Positions 1 to 8,480 of a stretch of DNA of 54,127 nucleotides are shown in pieces. The position numbers and the translations under genes were made by a program. A model generated the notes under the pieces. That model made no database searches, was not told the DNA's origin, and saw only the letters and a program-made list of their open reading frames with translations. The stretch covers positions 1 to 54,127 of the forward strand of contig CAZVVN010000015.1 in NCBI GenBank assembly GCA_964630665.1. The letters run 5' to 3'. This DNA comes from UBA9619 sp964630665 (GTDB lineage: Bacteria > Pseudomonadota > Gammaproteobacteria > Arenicellales > UBA868). Position 1 is the first letter of the stretch, and each line of letters begins with the position of its first letter.

Positions 1-2
1 GG

Positions 3-305
3 ACCCAGAAACCGGCGCGTCCTTGGCTTGGCATGATGACGACCGAGATGGATGACGCGCTGGTCGTCACTGGCGTCGCGGAGGGAGGACCAGCGCAACG
101 CGCCGACGTGCGGGTCGGCGACTTCATACTCGGTATTGGCGGTCAGCCCGTCAAGGAACTGGCCGAGTTTTTCCGCCGAGTCTGGGCGACCGGCGAGGCG
201 GGCGTCGGTATCCCGTTGACTCTGTCGCGCGATGGCGAGATGCTCGATCTGACGGTTCAGTCGGTGAGCCGGTCGGACTCGCTGAACTCACCGCAGCTAC
301 ATTGA
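3..305 (+). CDS. PDZ domain at the C-terminus of a trypsin-like (S1C/DegP-like) serine protease, 5' truncated
   Basis: The frame is open from the window edge, so the gene starts outside. What remains is about 100 residues. It begins with a PWLGM stretch, followed by a PDZ-like core: a VTGVAEGGPAQRADVRVGD segment, then GDFILGIGGQPV and a final basic beta strand before the stop at 303-305. In S1C proteases the pattern (GPA..A.. .GD.I..I.G..V) binds the C-terminal carboxylate of peptides and sits after the catalytic domain. The protease domain itself is not visible, so S1C membership is inferred from family architecture. A stand-alone PDZ protein is less likely because the frame continues upstream. 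The gene converges on the methyltransferase at 579-1388. Confidence 0.7.
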   Translation, partial: TQKPARPWLGMMTTEMDDALVVTGVAEGGPAQRADVRVGDFILGIGGQPVKELAEFFRRVWATGEAGVGIPLTLSRDGEMLDLTVQSVSRSDSLNSPQLH

Positions 306-578
306 TTACCGATATCCTGTCGGTCGCAGGTATCTGCATGAACTTTTTTCGCAAACAATTGCTTCTGTTTTAGCGCCGGAGGGTCAAAACCTCTCACCCT
401 GACCAGTAGCGGTTGTAGTAGACCTTGTTTGTATCCCGTCAGGGGAAGGTGGACAGAATAGACCATCATCGATTAAGTCTATAAACAAAGGGTGTTTTGG
501 TGGAATCTGGACAACGATGATCACCAGAGAATATCCAGTCGGGCACACAGTCTCTACGCCTTAATTCTGTTGATTCAT

Positions 579-1388
579 TCACTCCGACTGTTTGTTGCCC
601 ACAAATCGGCCACCGCCCATTTTGTTCTCTTCCAGTGCTCTTAGAATCAAGCTGTTTTTCTCGAGGACGACCTGAAATACTCTAGAGCTGTATTTTCGGG
701 TCACATGCTCTTCCATGTTCTTGAGTCGGGTCACCGTGCGGCGGTACTCGTTGACGAAATCTTCGCCGATATCTTCTTGCTCGATGTTGGTGAAGCCGTG
801 AACTGTCAGCAGGCTGTGATAACTCTCAAGAGTGGCCAAGCCCGGGGAGGCGAATGCGGAAAGGATTGCTCTTTGAAACTGGTCATCCATCGGGCCGCTC
901 TGCAGCCAGTCAGTAAAGGCGATCGTGCCGTTCGGTGCCAGGACCCGGGCGCACTCTTCTATCAGTTTGTTTTTCTCGCCGATATGACACCAGGCATCTT
1001 GTCCTAGGATGACGTCGTAGGTGCCGTTCGAGAACGGCATGTCCGTGGCGTCGCCTAGCGTGAAATCGACGAGATGATCCAACTGCCTGGTCTTGGCTTT
1101 TTTTTCAGCCTCGAGAATGTTCAACTCGATGACATCGAGTCCGGTGACGCGGCAGCCATGGACAGCTGCCAGGTGCAGGGCTGGACCTCCGAGCCCGCTG
1201 CCCACATCGAGGACCCGACTGTCTTTACCGATTCCAGATTTCCTGGCGAGGGTATCAGTGGATTCGATTCCGCCCATGGAGAGGTAATCATCGCTGTACA
1301 TCGCCTCGATCAGATCGATTCCGATAGCGTTGTAGTTAACGCGAACGTCGTCCAATCCGATATCCGGTGTTTTGGCCATCCCTGTCAT
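579..1388 (-). CDS. Class I SAM-dependent methyltransferase, sarcosine/dimethylglycine N-methyltransferase-like
   Basis: This 269-residue protein has a Rossmann methyltransferase core. Motif I is VLDVGSGLGGPA (about residues 59-70), the acidic residue ending strand 2 is in VTGLDV, and motif II is in LGDATDMPF. The segment ILGQDAWCHIGEK followed by VLAPNGTIAFTD resembles the SQDAFLH and VLKPGG segments of glycine-betaine-forming sarcosine/dimethylglycine methyltransferases. The fold is clear; the substrate is only a suggestion. The first ATG is at 1388 and an in-frame ATG at 1379 is also possible. No partner methyltransferase is adjacent. The 165 bp upstream separates it from the divergent deaminase gene at 1554. 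Confidence 0.7.
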   Translation of the reverse strand: MTGMAKTPDIGLDDVRVNYNAIGIDLIEAMYSDDYLSMGGIESTDTLARKSGIGKDSRVLDVGSGLGGPALHLAAVHGCRVTGLDVIELNILEAEKKAKTRQLDHLVDFTLGDATDMPFSNGTYDVILGQDAWCHIGEKNKLIEECARVLAPNGTIAFTDWLQSGPMDDQFQRAILSAFASPGLATLESYHSLLTVHGFTNIEQEDIGEDFVNEYRRTVTRLKNMEEHVTRKYSSRVFQVVLEKNSLILRALEENKMGGGRFVGNKQSE

Positions 1389-1553
1389 AGGCTGCCTTTT
1401 CAGAAGGCAATAGAATCTTGAAACCCCCTGTATTTCTCTCCGGGAACAATCTGCAGTAGTTCTTGCTGATAATCAATATTTTCTGGAATCTAAAGCATGT
1501 GAGAGCCGGTTTCTTCTGTACCCGGGCACGATTATCCGGATAACATCAAATCC

Positions 1554-2576
1554 ATGGATTCGCTTGATGAATTTCTCGGTGTCCTACCAAAAGCTGAACT
1601 GCACCTGCATATCGAGGGAACGCTTGAACCCGAGATGATGTGCGCCCTGGCCGAACAGCACGGTATTGAGCTGCCGTGGGGTACTGTCGAGGGAATCCAA
1701 CGGGCCTATGAGTTCTCTGATCTGCAGTCGTTTCTCGACATCTACTGTCGGGGTAACGATGTGTTGCGGACCGAGCAGGATTTCTTCGATCTGACACTGG
1801 CCTACCTCGAGAGGGCTCACGCCGACGCCGTACGTCATACCGAGATCTTCTTCGATCCGCAGAGCCATACCGAGCGGGGAATTGCTTACGATCTGGTTCT
1901 GGACGGGCTCACGGCGGCACTCCGGGAGGGTGAGCGCAGGTTTGGGATCACCTCCGGGCTGATTCTGTGCTTCCTTCGACATCTGCCCATTGCTTCGGCG
2001 ATGACAACGCTCGAGAGTGCGCTTGCACGGCGTGAAGAAATTCTTGGAGTCGGTCTTGACTCCTCGGAGATTGGGTTTCCTCCAGCCAGGTTCGGCGACG
2101 TGTTTGCCCGGGCGCGAGCGGAAGGGTTGCATGTGGTGGCACACGCGGGCGAGGAAGGTCCGCCCAGCTATATCCGGGAAGCGCTGGATACCCTCAAGGT
2201 CGAACGCATCGATCACGGTGTTCGTTGTCTGGAAGATCTGACGCTGGTCGAGCGGCTGCGCGCATCGCAGATGCCGTTGACCGTCTGCCCGCTCTCAAAT
2301 ATTCAGCTGAAGGTATTCGCACAGATGCCCGAGCACAATATCGAAAAGCTTACCCAGGCCGGCCTTCAGGTCACCATCAATTCAGACGATCCCGCTTACT
2401 TTGGCGGCTACGTCAATGCCAACTATGCGAGCGTGCAACGTGCATTCGGCCTCGACCGGGCCGCGCTCACCCGATACGCGGTTAATTCTGTCAAGGCGAG
2501 TTTTGCATCTGTGGACCGGAAAAAGGAAATCCTCAAGGAAATCAGAGGAGTCACCGCCCAATTCCACCTCGGCTGA
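1554..2576 (+). CDS. Adenine deaminase-like amidohydrolase (adenosine/adenine deaminase superfamily)
   Basis: This 340-residue zinc amidohydrolase would hydrolyse the exocyclic amino group of adenine or adenosine, giving hypoxanthine or inosine plus ammonia. The zinc site is visible: H17 and H19 in AELHLHIEGT, H197 and the catalytic glutamate in HAGEEG, H221, and D278-D279 in NSDDP. The stretch NSDDPAYFGGY is typical of the adenine deaminase branch (Aah1 type), whereas adenosine deaminases usually read NTDDP followed by other residues. I therefore favour adenine as substrate. Length matches the family. The start is the ATG at 1554, with no strong Shine-Dalgarno. It converges on the DUF1989 gene at 2644-3249, and both fit purine, urea or guanidine nitrogen salvage. 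Confidence 0.8.
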   Translation: MDSLDEFLGVLPKAELHLHIEGTLEPEMMCALAEQHGIELPWGTVEGIQRAYEFSDLQSFLDIYCRGNDVLRTEQDFFDLTLAYLERAHADAVRHTEIFFDPQSHTERGIAYDLVLDGLTAALREGERRFGITSGLILCFLRHLPIASAMTTLESALARREEILGVGLDSSEIGFPPARFGDVFARARAEGLHVVAHAGEEGPPSYIREALDTLKVERIDHGVRCLEDLTLVERLRASQMPLTVCPLSNIQLKVFAQMPEHNIEKLTQAGLQVTINSDDPAYFGGYVNANYASVQRAFGLDRAALTRYAVNSVKASFASVDRKKEILKEIRGVTAQFHLG

Positions 2577-2643
2577 AAACCCGAATCAGCAATGATGACC
2601 TGAACAGTCACCAAAGATCGTCGGGCCCGGCGAGCCACCGGTG

Positions 2644-3249
2644 TCAGATATCAATGACTTCGAAGTGAGCCTCGGTCGGCGCAGTGTTCCGGCCATTGAT
2701 TGGTAGGATGTCCTGAGGGCACGCCGAAAACGCGACGATGACGTCCTGATCCGCACGCAGCACCACAAAGTCGCCGGGTTTGCTCACCGGGGCCTCGAAT
2801 GACAGAGCCCCTTCCTGGGTCCACGGGATGTTCATGAAAAGATTCAGTGGCGACGGGATCCAGCTGGCCTCGACGCCCAGTTCCTTCAAGCCTGCACGAA
2901 GATTGTCAGAACAGTTGTCGTGATATTCGGTGCATCCGAGGAGCCCGTAGCGTTCATTGTCACAGGCTGCCATCAAGGTGTCGTGAACACCAGGTGTGGT
3001 GTCCTCAATGACCGTGAGTATGGGTCGACGCCGGTTTGAGTAGTAACTATCGCCGATCTCTGCCCGGAGTTTGACCAGCGTCGCCCGGGTCGCGTCCATT
3101 GACATGAATTCGCTTATATCGCCTGAATTGAATGCCCAGGTGTCCACCACCTGCTCGCCGTGTGTATTGATGACTTTAACCGCCTGTCCTTCACGGATCG
3201 ACACTGCTTTACCGCTGCGGGCGGGGATTGCGACGATCTCACTGGTCAT
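2644..3249 (-). CDS. DUF1989 / urea-carboxylase-associated family protein
   Basis: This 201-residue protein belongs to the DUF1989 family, found beside urea carboxylase. Some members act as carboxyguanidine deiminase subunits in bacterial guanidine breakdown. Likely metal ligands are clustered: H89, C96, C106, H110 and C113 in ACDNERYG..CTEYHDNC, with the family's CPQD motif at 177-180. I chose the ATG at 3249 because AGGAG lies about 7 bases upstream; a longer frame reaches 3282 without a better site. No urea or guanidine carboxylase gene and no second DUF1989 subunit is visible here. The exact reaction is therefore open. The scaffold gap directly upstream may hide a partner. Confidence 0.75.
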   Translation of the reverse strand: MTSEIVAIPARSGKAVSIREGQAVKVINTHGEQVVDTWAFNSGDISEFMSMDATRATLVKLRAEIGDSYYSNRRRPILTVIEDTTPGVHDTLMAACDNERYGLLGCTEYHDNCSDNLRAGLKELGVEASWIPSPLNLFMNIPWTQEGALSFEAPVSKPGDFVVLRADQDVIVAFSACPQDILPINGRNTAPTEAHFEVIDI

Positions 3250-3321
3250 AATCGATCTCCTGTTGATCAGGGCCTCAACCATTCTCCGGCCTTTGATCTA
3301 GTCTAGCACCTGGACATCAGT

Positions 3322-3421
3322 NNNNNNNNNNNNNNNNNNNNNNNNNNNNNNNNNNNNNNNNNNNNNNNNNNNNNNNNNNNNNNNNNNNNNNNNNNNNNNN
3401 NNNNNNNNNNNNNNNNNNNNN
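3322..3421. other. Assembly gap of 100 Ns
   Basis: Exactly 100 N characters occupy this stretch, the usual placeholder for a scaffold join of unknown size. It lies between the divergent DUF1989 and first amidase genes, so their promoters or an additional gene may be missing. Gene order across this point is less secure than elsewhere. Confidence 0.99.
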
Positions 3422-3502
3422 TTCGATGCAATTGCACCGGCTGGGTAGGGTGTTTATGCTCTGCGGCTGTTCGCGAACAATCTGCTGGTCCAATTGATCC
3501 AA

Positions 3503-4963
3503 ATGAACACACCCTGCGATCTTAGTGCCTTTGAAGCCCGTCGCTTGATCGGAGCACGGCAGTTGTCACCCATAGAATTGCTGGAATCGTGTATCGAGCG
3601 AATCGAGAGCGTTAATCCCAGTGTCAATGCCGTGGTGGCCACCTGTTACGAGCGTGCCCGGGAAGAGGCACAGGTACAGACGGACCACCTGATGACAGGC
3701 CAAAAGCTCGCCCCACTGTTCGGTTTGCCGGTGGGAATCAAGGATCTGGAAGACACCGAAGGCCTGGTCACGACATACGGTTCGCCGCTTTACCGTGATC
3801 ACGTGCCGGATCGAGACGAGTTGCGGGTTGCGAGATTACGCAAGGCCGGTGCTATCGTCGTGGGCAAGACGGCGACTCCCGAGTTCGGTGCCGGGGGAAA
3901 TACTACCGTCAATCCGGTTCATGGTTACACCGGAAACGCGTTTGACCCGTCGCGCGCCTGTGGTGGTTCGTCTGGCGGGTCCGGGGTGGCCCTCGCCTGT
4001 GGCATGTTGCCGTTGTGTACGGGCTCAGACAGTGGCGGGAGTCTGCGCAAACCGGCGACTTTCTCCGGCGTCAGTGCAATACGACCGACCACTGGGCTGG
4101 TGCCCTCTGACACGCGACAAGTTGGGTTGACTAATTTCAGCGTTCAGGGGCCAATGGCACGAACAGCCAGAGACTGTGCTCTGATGCTCTCGGTCATGGC
4201 CGGCAACCACTCCCAGGATCCGATGGCATTCAACATTCCTGGTGGTGATTACCGGGAGTTACCAGTGATCGATCTTTCAGGGCTGCGGATTGCGGTCAGC
4301 GTCGATCTTGGATTCGCACCGGTAGCGTCGGCGATACGCACGGTGTTTCTCGAAAGACTGGGTAAGTTCAAGAAAATTTTCCGGTGCTGCGAGTTTCACG
4401 ACCCGGTGCTGGATACTGCACTCGATGTGTTCTGGATTCTGCGTGGAGTGAATTTTCTAATCGAGCATCTCGATCACTATCGTCATCATCGCGACCAGTT
4501 AGGATCGAATATCGTTGTCAACGTCGAGTCCGGGTTGAAGTTGACCGCTGAGGAGATTGGCTGGGCGCATGCAGAGCACACGCGACTCTACCGGCAGTTT
4601 CAGACCCTGTTCGAAGATTACGATCTACTCATCACGCCGGGTCAGCCCATTACACCGACCCCCGTCGATCAGCGTAACGTGACCATGATCGACGACCTGC
4701 CCATGGACAACTATATGCATGCTTCGGCACTGACCTCATCCTTAACGCTGGCAGGCAACCCCTGTGCCGCAATTCCCTGCGGCTTTGATCACACGGGTAT
4801 GCCTTTTGGTTTGCAGCTGGTGGGGCCTATGCATGGTGACTGGTTCACGCTCGGGGTCGCTGCGGCGTTGGAACAACTGTTCTCAAGTGACCTCGATCTG
4901 GCACGCCCCGTGCCCGATCTTTCCAGACTGACAGATGGCACTCATCAAGGTGCAGGGTCATGA
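3503..4963 (+). CDS. Amidase-signature hydrolase, first of a tandem pair
   Basis: This 486-residue amidase-signature enzyme should hydrolyse a C-N amide bond by a Ser-cisSer-Lys triad. With the ATG at 3503, the triad is K80 (GIKD), S156 (GGSSGGS) and S180 (GSDSGGSLR), the last being the nucleophile. The spacing of 24 residues between the two serines is the same as in GatA-type amidases. An in-frame TTG at 3494 gives only three more residues and neither start has a good ribosome site. Its stop overlaps the start of the next amidase (ATGA), so the two are translationally coupled. The two proteins are closely similar along their length, which points to tandem duplication. GatA itself is unlikely without gatB or gatC. 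The substrate is unknown. Confidence 0.85.
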   Translation: MNTPCDLSAFEARRLIGARQLSPIELLESCIERIESVNPSVNAVVATCYERAREEAQVQTDHLMTGQKLAPLFGLPVGIKDLEDTEGLVTTYGSPLYRDHVPDRDELRVARLRKAGAIVVGKTATPEFGAGGNTTVNPVHGYTGNAFDPSRACGGSSGGSGVALACGMLPLCTGSDSGGSLRKPATFSGVSAIRPTTGLVPSDTRQVGLTNFSVQGPMARTARDCALMLSVMAGNHSQDPMAFNIPGGDYRELPVIDLSGLRIAVSVDLGFAPVASAIRTVFLERLGKFKKIFRCCEFHDPVLDTALDVFWILRGVNFLIEHLDHYRHHRDQLGSNIVVNVESGLKLTAEEIGWAHAEHTRLYRQFQTLFEDYDLLITPGQPITPTPVDQRNVTMIDDLPMDNYMHASALTSSLTLAGNPCAAIPCGFDHTGMPFGLQLVGPMHGDWFTLGVAAALEQLFSSDLDLARPVPDLSRLTDGTHQGAGS

Positions 4964-6408
4964 CCGATGCTTGTGAACTGACTGCGCTGCAGGCCAGGCA
5001 GATGATCGGAGATAAAGCCCTGTCGCCGGTCGAATTGGTCGATTCCTGTATCGCCCGTATTGAACAGATTGACCCTGCGCTCAACGCTATGGTTGCGACC
5101 TGTTATGACAGGGCCCGGGATGAAGCCAGGACCGCTGAAAAAGCCGTGATGCAGGGTGATCATCTGGGTCGTCTGCACGGGTTACCCCTGGGTGTGAAGG
5201 ATCTGAATGTCACTGAAGGTGTTCGAACAACCTTCGGCTCTGAACTGCACGTTGATTTTGTGCCGGCTCAAGATGAACGCATCATCGCTGACCTTCGGCG
5301 GGCCGGAGCGATCGTCCTGGGCAAAACCAACACGCCAGAATTCGGTGCCGGAGCCAATACCACCAACCGGGTCTATGGCCCCACCGGTAACCCGTTTGAC
5401 CCTGCCAGAATCTGTGGCGGCTCATCCGGCGGTTCGGCGGTCGCGCTGGCCAGCGGAATGGTACCGATTGCAACGGGCTCGGACACCGGGGGCAGTCTCC
5501 GTACGCCCGCGTCGTTCTGCGGTGTGGCCTCACACCGAGGGACCCCAGGTCTTGTGCCTTCCGACCGCCGGGTGATTGGCCTGACGACTTATAACGTTCA
5601 GGGTCCTATGGCCCGCAACGTGCCCGATGCCGCGTTCATGCTCTCTGTGATGGCCTCGAATCTCAGCTGTGATCCGCTGGCCGGCCCGGTGGAATCGGAC
5701 GCCTTTGCCCGTCTCCCCGAAGTGGACTTGAGCCAGTTGCGTGTGGCCTGGTCGCCGGATCTTGGTTCGGTCCCGGTCGACAATACCATCGCCCGTCTTT
5801 TTGGCGAACGCGTGGGATCTGTGGCGTCGGCTTTTCGCAGTTGCGAACGTCGTGACCCGGACATGACAAACGCTCTTGAGACCTTCTGGATCATTCGCGG
5901 TGTCCACTTTGTGGCCGCGCAGCTGGAGAACTACCGGAACTTTCCCGACAAGCTGGGGCCGAACGTCGCCGGCAACGTGGTCGCCGGTCTTGAAATGACC
6001 GCCGAGGAGATCGCCTGGGCAACCGCGGAACAGACGCGCCTTTATCGTGGCTTTCAAACTTTTTTTGAGGGCATTGACCTGCTTCTGTGTCCAGGTAACG
6101 CCGTGCCGCCTTTTCCTGTCGAACAGCTCTATTGCGACGAGATCAACGGTAAAAAGACCCAGAATTATGTCGAGTGGCTCGGTATTGCCTCCGCGATCAC
6201 CCTGACCGGTCACCCTGTTACTCTTGTGCCGGTCGGGCTCGATCATACGGGTACGCCCATGGGGATGCAGGTCGTAGGCCCGCGCCGGCACAGTGACGCC
6301 TTTACCCTGGCAGCTGCGGCTTCGATTGAGAAACTGTTGCAGCAAGGTGAGACGACCCGACGTCCTGTGCCCGACATTACAGCCTTGTCGGCGATAAGCG
6401 CCACCTAG
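4960..6408 (+). CDS. Amidase-signature hydrolase, second of a tandem pair
   Basis: This 482-residue paralogue of the preceding gene starts inside its stop codon (4 bp overlap). The catalytic triad is intact: K80 (GVKD), S155 (GGSSGGS) and S179 (GSDTGGSLR). The segment after the nucleophile reads CGVASHRGTPGLVPSDRR, where most family members have a GFRPT/S stretch. Both copies retain all catalytic residues, so they could act on related substrates or as a hetero-oligomer. The most divergent region between the two copies is the C-terminal half (from about residue 250), where substrate-pocket residues lie in this family. The downstream binding-protein-like gene follows after 60 bp on the same strand. 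Confidence 0.85.
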   Translation: MTDACELTALQARQMIGDKALSPVELVDSCIARIEQIDPALNAMVATCYDRARDEARTAEKAVMQGDHLGRLHGLPLGVKDLNVTEGVRTTFGSELHVDFVPAQDERIIADLRRAGAIVLGKTNTPEFGAGANTTNRVYGPTGNPFDPARICGGSSGGSAVALASGMVPIATGSDTGGSLRTPASFCGVASHRGTPGLVPSDRRVIGLTTYNVQGPMARNVPDAAFMLSVMASNLSCDPLAGPVESDAFARLPEVDLSQLRVAWSPDLGSVPVDNTIARLFGERVGSVASAFRSCERRDPDMTNALETFWIIRGVHFVAAQLENYRNFPDKLGPNVAGNVVAGLEMTAEEIAWATAEQTRLYRGFQTFFEGIDLLLCPGNAVPPFPVEQLYCDEINGKKTQNYVEWLGIASAITLTGHPVTLVPVGLDHTGTPMGMQVVGPRRHSDAFTLAAAASIEKLLQQGETTRRPVPDITALSAISAT

Positions 6409-6468
6409 CAGACGTCCTCGTTTTTCGAGCATACAATGCGTGATTCGTCGCCATAAGGAGCAATCTGA

Positions 6469-7188
6469 ATGCCAACCTCAGCAGCCTCTGAACTTGCACC
6501 AACTGGCACTCTGCGTGCCGCAATCAACCTGTCGAATTTTCTTCTGGTCAGTGGCCACAAGACCAACGGCGATCCCGAGGGGGTTGCGCCGGATCTTGCA
6601 GCCTGTATTGCTGAGGATCTCGGTGTGGGCGTTACCTATGTCACGTTCAAGTCTCCCGGGGAACTGGCAGATGCGGTCACTCAACAGGTCTGGGATGTTG
6701 GTCTGATCGGTGCTGAACCTGCACGTGCCGAGCACATCGACTTCACTCCGGCATACGTCGAGATCGAGGCCACCTACCTGGTTGCGGGTGGTTCCAGCAT
6801 CCAGACTATCGGTGATGTAGACCAGCCCGGCGTGCGTATCGCGGTGTCGGCACGAAGTGCCTACGATCTTTATCTCAGCAGGCATCTGCAGCATGCCGAA
6901 CTGGTGCGAGCCAGTGGCCTGGACGCATCGTACGAGCTTTTCGTGGCTGAAGGCCTTGATGCCCTGGCGGGTCTCAGGCCCCGGCTGCTGGGCGATGTTC
7001 AAAAGATCGACAACGCACGCATACTCGATGGCCGGTTCACGGCCGTGCAACAGGCGGTCGGCACCCCGATAGAGCGTGCTGCCGGCAGCGCCTACCTTCG
7101 GGACTTCGTCGACAAGGCCAAGGCATCCGGCCTCATTGCTGAGTTGATCGAACGTCATGGGATCGATGGTCTGTCGGTTGCACCGTGA
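6469..7188 (+). CDS. Signal-less periplasmic-binding-protein-like protein (SBP family 3 fold)
   Basis: This 239-residue protein looks like an amino-acid-type solute-binding protein. It has GTLRAAINLSNF near the N-terminus, then GVAPDLAACIAEDLGV, a DVGLIGAEPARAEHIDFTPAYV segment split over two motifs, and a hinge before the second lobe. These match the family 3 pattern (G.LRVG, P.G...DLA..IA, D....T.ER....F..PY). There is no signal peptide: the N-terminus is MPTSAASELAP, with no hydrophobic stretch. No ABC permease or ATPase is adjacent. The start is well supported by AGGAG about 9 bases upstream. A cytoplasmic ligand-binding or enzymatic role is therefore possible. A missed upstream start is unlikely because the preceding 60 bp do not encode a hydrophobic segment in frame. 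Confidence 0.75.
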   Translation: MPTSAASELAPTGTLRAAINLSNFLLVSGHKTNGDPEGVAPDLAACIAEDLGVGVTYVTFKSPGELADAVTQQVWDVGLIGAEPARAEHIDFTPAYVEIEATYLVAGGSSIQTIGDVDQPGVRIAVSARSAYDLYLSRHLQHAELVRASGLDASYELFVAEGLDALAGLRPRLLGDVQKIDNARILDGRFTAVQQAVGTPIERAAGSAYLRDFVDKAKASGLIAELIERHGIDGLSVAP

Positions 7189-7269
7189 CCGCCAAGCGTT
7201 GCTTTCCATGATGCGGTTCAGGCATCAGGCGGCACAGCTGTAGATTTTCAACTTATCTGACATCCCCTA

Positions 7270-8418
7270 ATGAAGACCTCGACTGAACGAATTCTGACCA
7301 CCCATGTCGGCAGCTTGCCCAGGCCTGATGACTTGATCAGGATGCTTCACCTTAAAGAGAAAGGCGAGGCTTATGATCAGGCGCAATTCGATCGATGTGT
7401 TGCGCAATCCGTTGACAAAATCGTTGCCCGGCAGGTGGCTACAAAGATCGATCTGGTCAGCGATGGTGAGATGAGTAAGATCAGTTATGCCACCTACCTG
7501 AAGGATCGGCTGAACGGTTTCAACGGAACGGCAACCGAGAATCGCGCGGCAGCTGATTTGGTGGATTTTATCGGTTACGCTCGCCGCCTGGTCGAGCAGG
7601 GCGGCACAGAGCGCAGTCTGCAGGGGCCGGCCTGTGACGGGCCATTGTCGGTGCGGGACGCTGCGCCACTGCAAAAGGACCTGGCCAACTTCACTGCAGC
7701 GATCAGGGTGCATCAGCCCAGCGAAGGTTTTCTGACCGCATCCTCACCGGGTGTGGTCTCGGTCTTCTTGCAGAACCAGTATTACCCGGACGACGATGCT
7801 TACCTCGAGGCGCTGGCAGGCATCCTGAAAGAGGAGTACGAGGCCATTGTCGCAGCGGGTGTGACCCTGCAACTGGACTGCCCGGACCTTGCCATGGGGC
7901 GCCACGTCGTGCACCGAAAAAAGAGCGTGGCTGAATTTCGCCGTGTCGTAGCCCATCACGTCGAAGTGCTGAATGCGGCCACAGCGAATATCAGTCCCGA
8001 GTCCATGCGAATTCACCTGTGCTGGGGTAATTACCAGGGACCCCACCACCACGACATTGATCTTTCCGATATTCTGGACCTCGTCTACCGGGCACGGCCC
8101 CACGCCATTTCCATGGAAGCCGCCAACCCGCGGCACGAACATGAATGGGCCGTGTTCGACAAGCATCCTCTGCCCGATGAGAAGATAGTGATCCCGGGTG
8201 TGATCGATTCAACCTCCAATTTCATTGAGCATCCGGAGCTGGTTGCCCAGCGCATCTGTCGTTATGCGAATAAGGTCGGACGGGAACGGGTTATCGCCGG
8301 CACCGACTGCGGATTTGCCACCTTTGCTGAGCGACCGGCGGTCGATCCTGAAATTGCCTGGGCGAAACTGGCCTCGCTGGTCGAAGGGGCCGCGGTGGCT
8401 TCGCGGCAGTTGTGGTAG
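7270..8418 (+). CDS. MetE C-terminal-domain-like protein (cobalamin-independent methionine synthase family, COG0620-like)
   Basis: This 382-residue protein corresponds to the catalytic C-terminal barrel of MetE without the N-terminal domain. It opens with ILTTHVGSLPRP and carries the zinc ligands H249 and C251 (IHLCWGN), E283 (SMEAANPR) and C347 (AGTDCGF). In MetE these bind the zinc that activates the homocysteine thiol. Short relatives of this type include epoxyalkane:coenzyme M transferase and many uncharacterised thiol alkyl- or methyltransferases. De novo methionine synthesis is less likely because the N-terminal folate-binding half is absent. It sits between two signal-less binding-protein-like genes and upstream of two non-heme oxygenases. 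A role in handling a methyl or alkyl group released from the locus substrate is an inference. Confidence 0.8.
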   Translation: MKTSTERILTTHVGSLPRPDDLIRMLHLKEKGEAYDQAQFDRCVAQSVDKIVARQVATKIDLVSDGEMSKISYATYLKDRLNGFNGTATENRAAADLVDFIGYARRLVEQGGTERSLQGPACDGPLSVRDAAPLQKDLANFTAAIRVHQPSEGFLTASSPGVVSVFLQNQYYPDDDAYLEALAGILKEEYEAIVAAGVTLQLDCPDLAMGRHVVHRKKSVAEFRRVVAHHVEVLNAATANISPESMRIHLCWGNYQGPHHHDIDLSDILDLVYRARPHAISMEAANPRHEHEWAVFDKHPLPDEKIVIPGVIDSTSNFIEHPELVAQRICRYANKVGRERVIAGTDCGFATFAERPAVDPEIAWAKLASLVEGAAVASRQLW

Positions 8419-8480
8419 CCGACCACCCTCTGACAGCCTCCAGAAAGCTGACTTAACTCCGTCGGGGTGAGGCCTATCTG

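Noticed and set aside
3503..6408. GatA subunit of the tRNA amidotransferase
   Set aside because: Two GatA-like copies in tandem without gatB or gatC and beside catabolic genes argue against it.
5530..6432. 300-residue open frame antisense to the second amidase
   Set aside because: The amidase has all catalytic residues; the antisense product has no family features.
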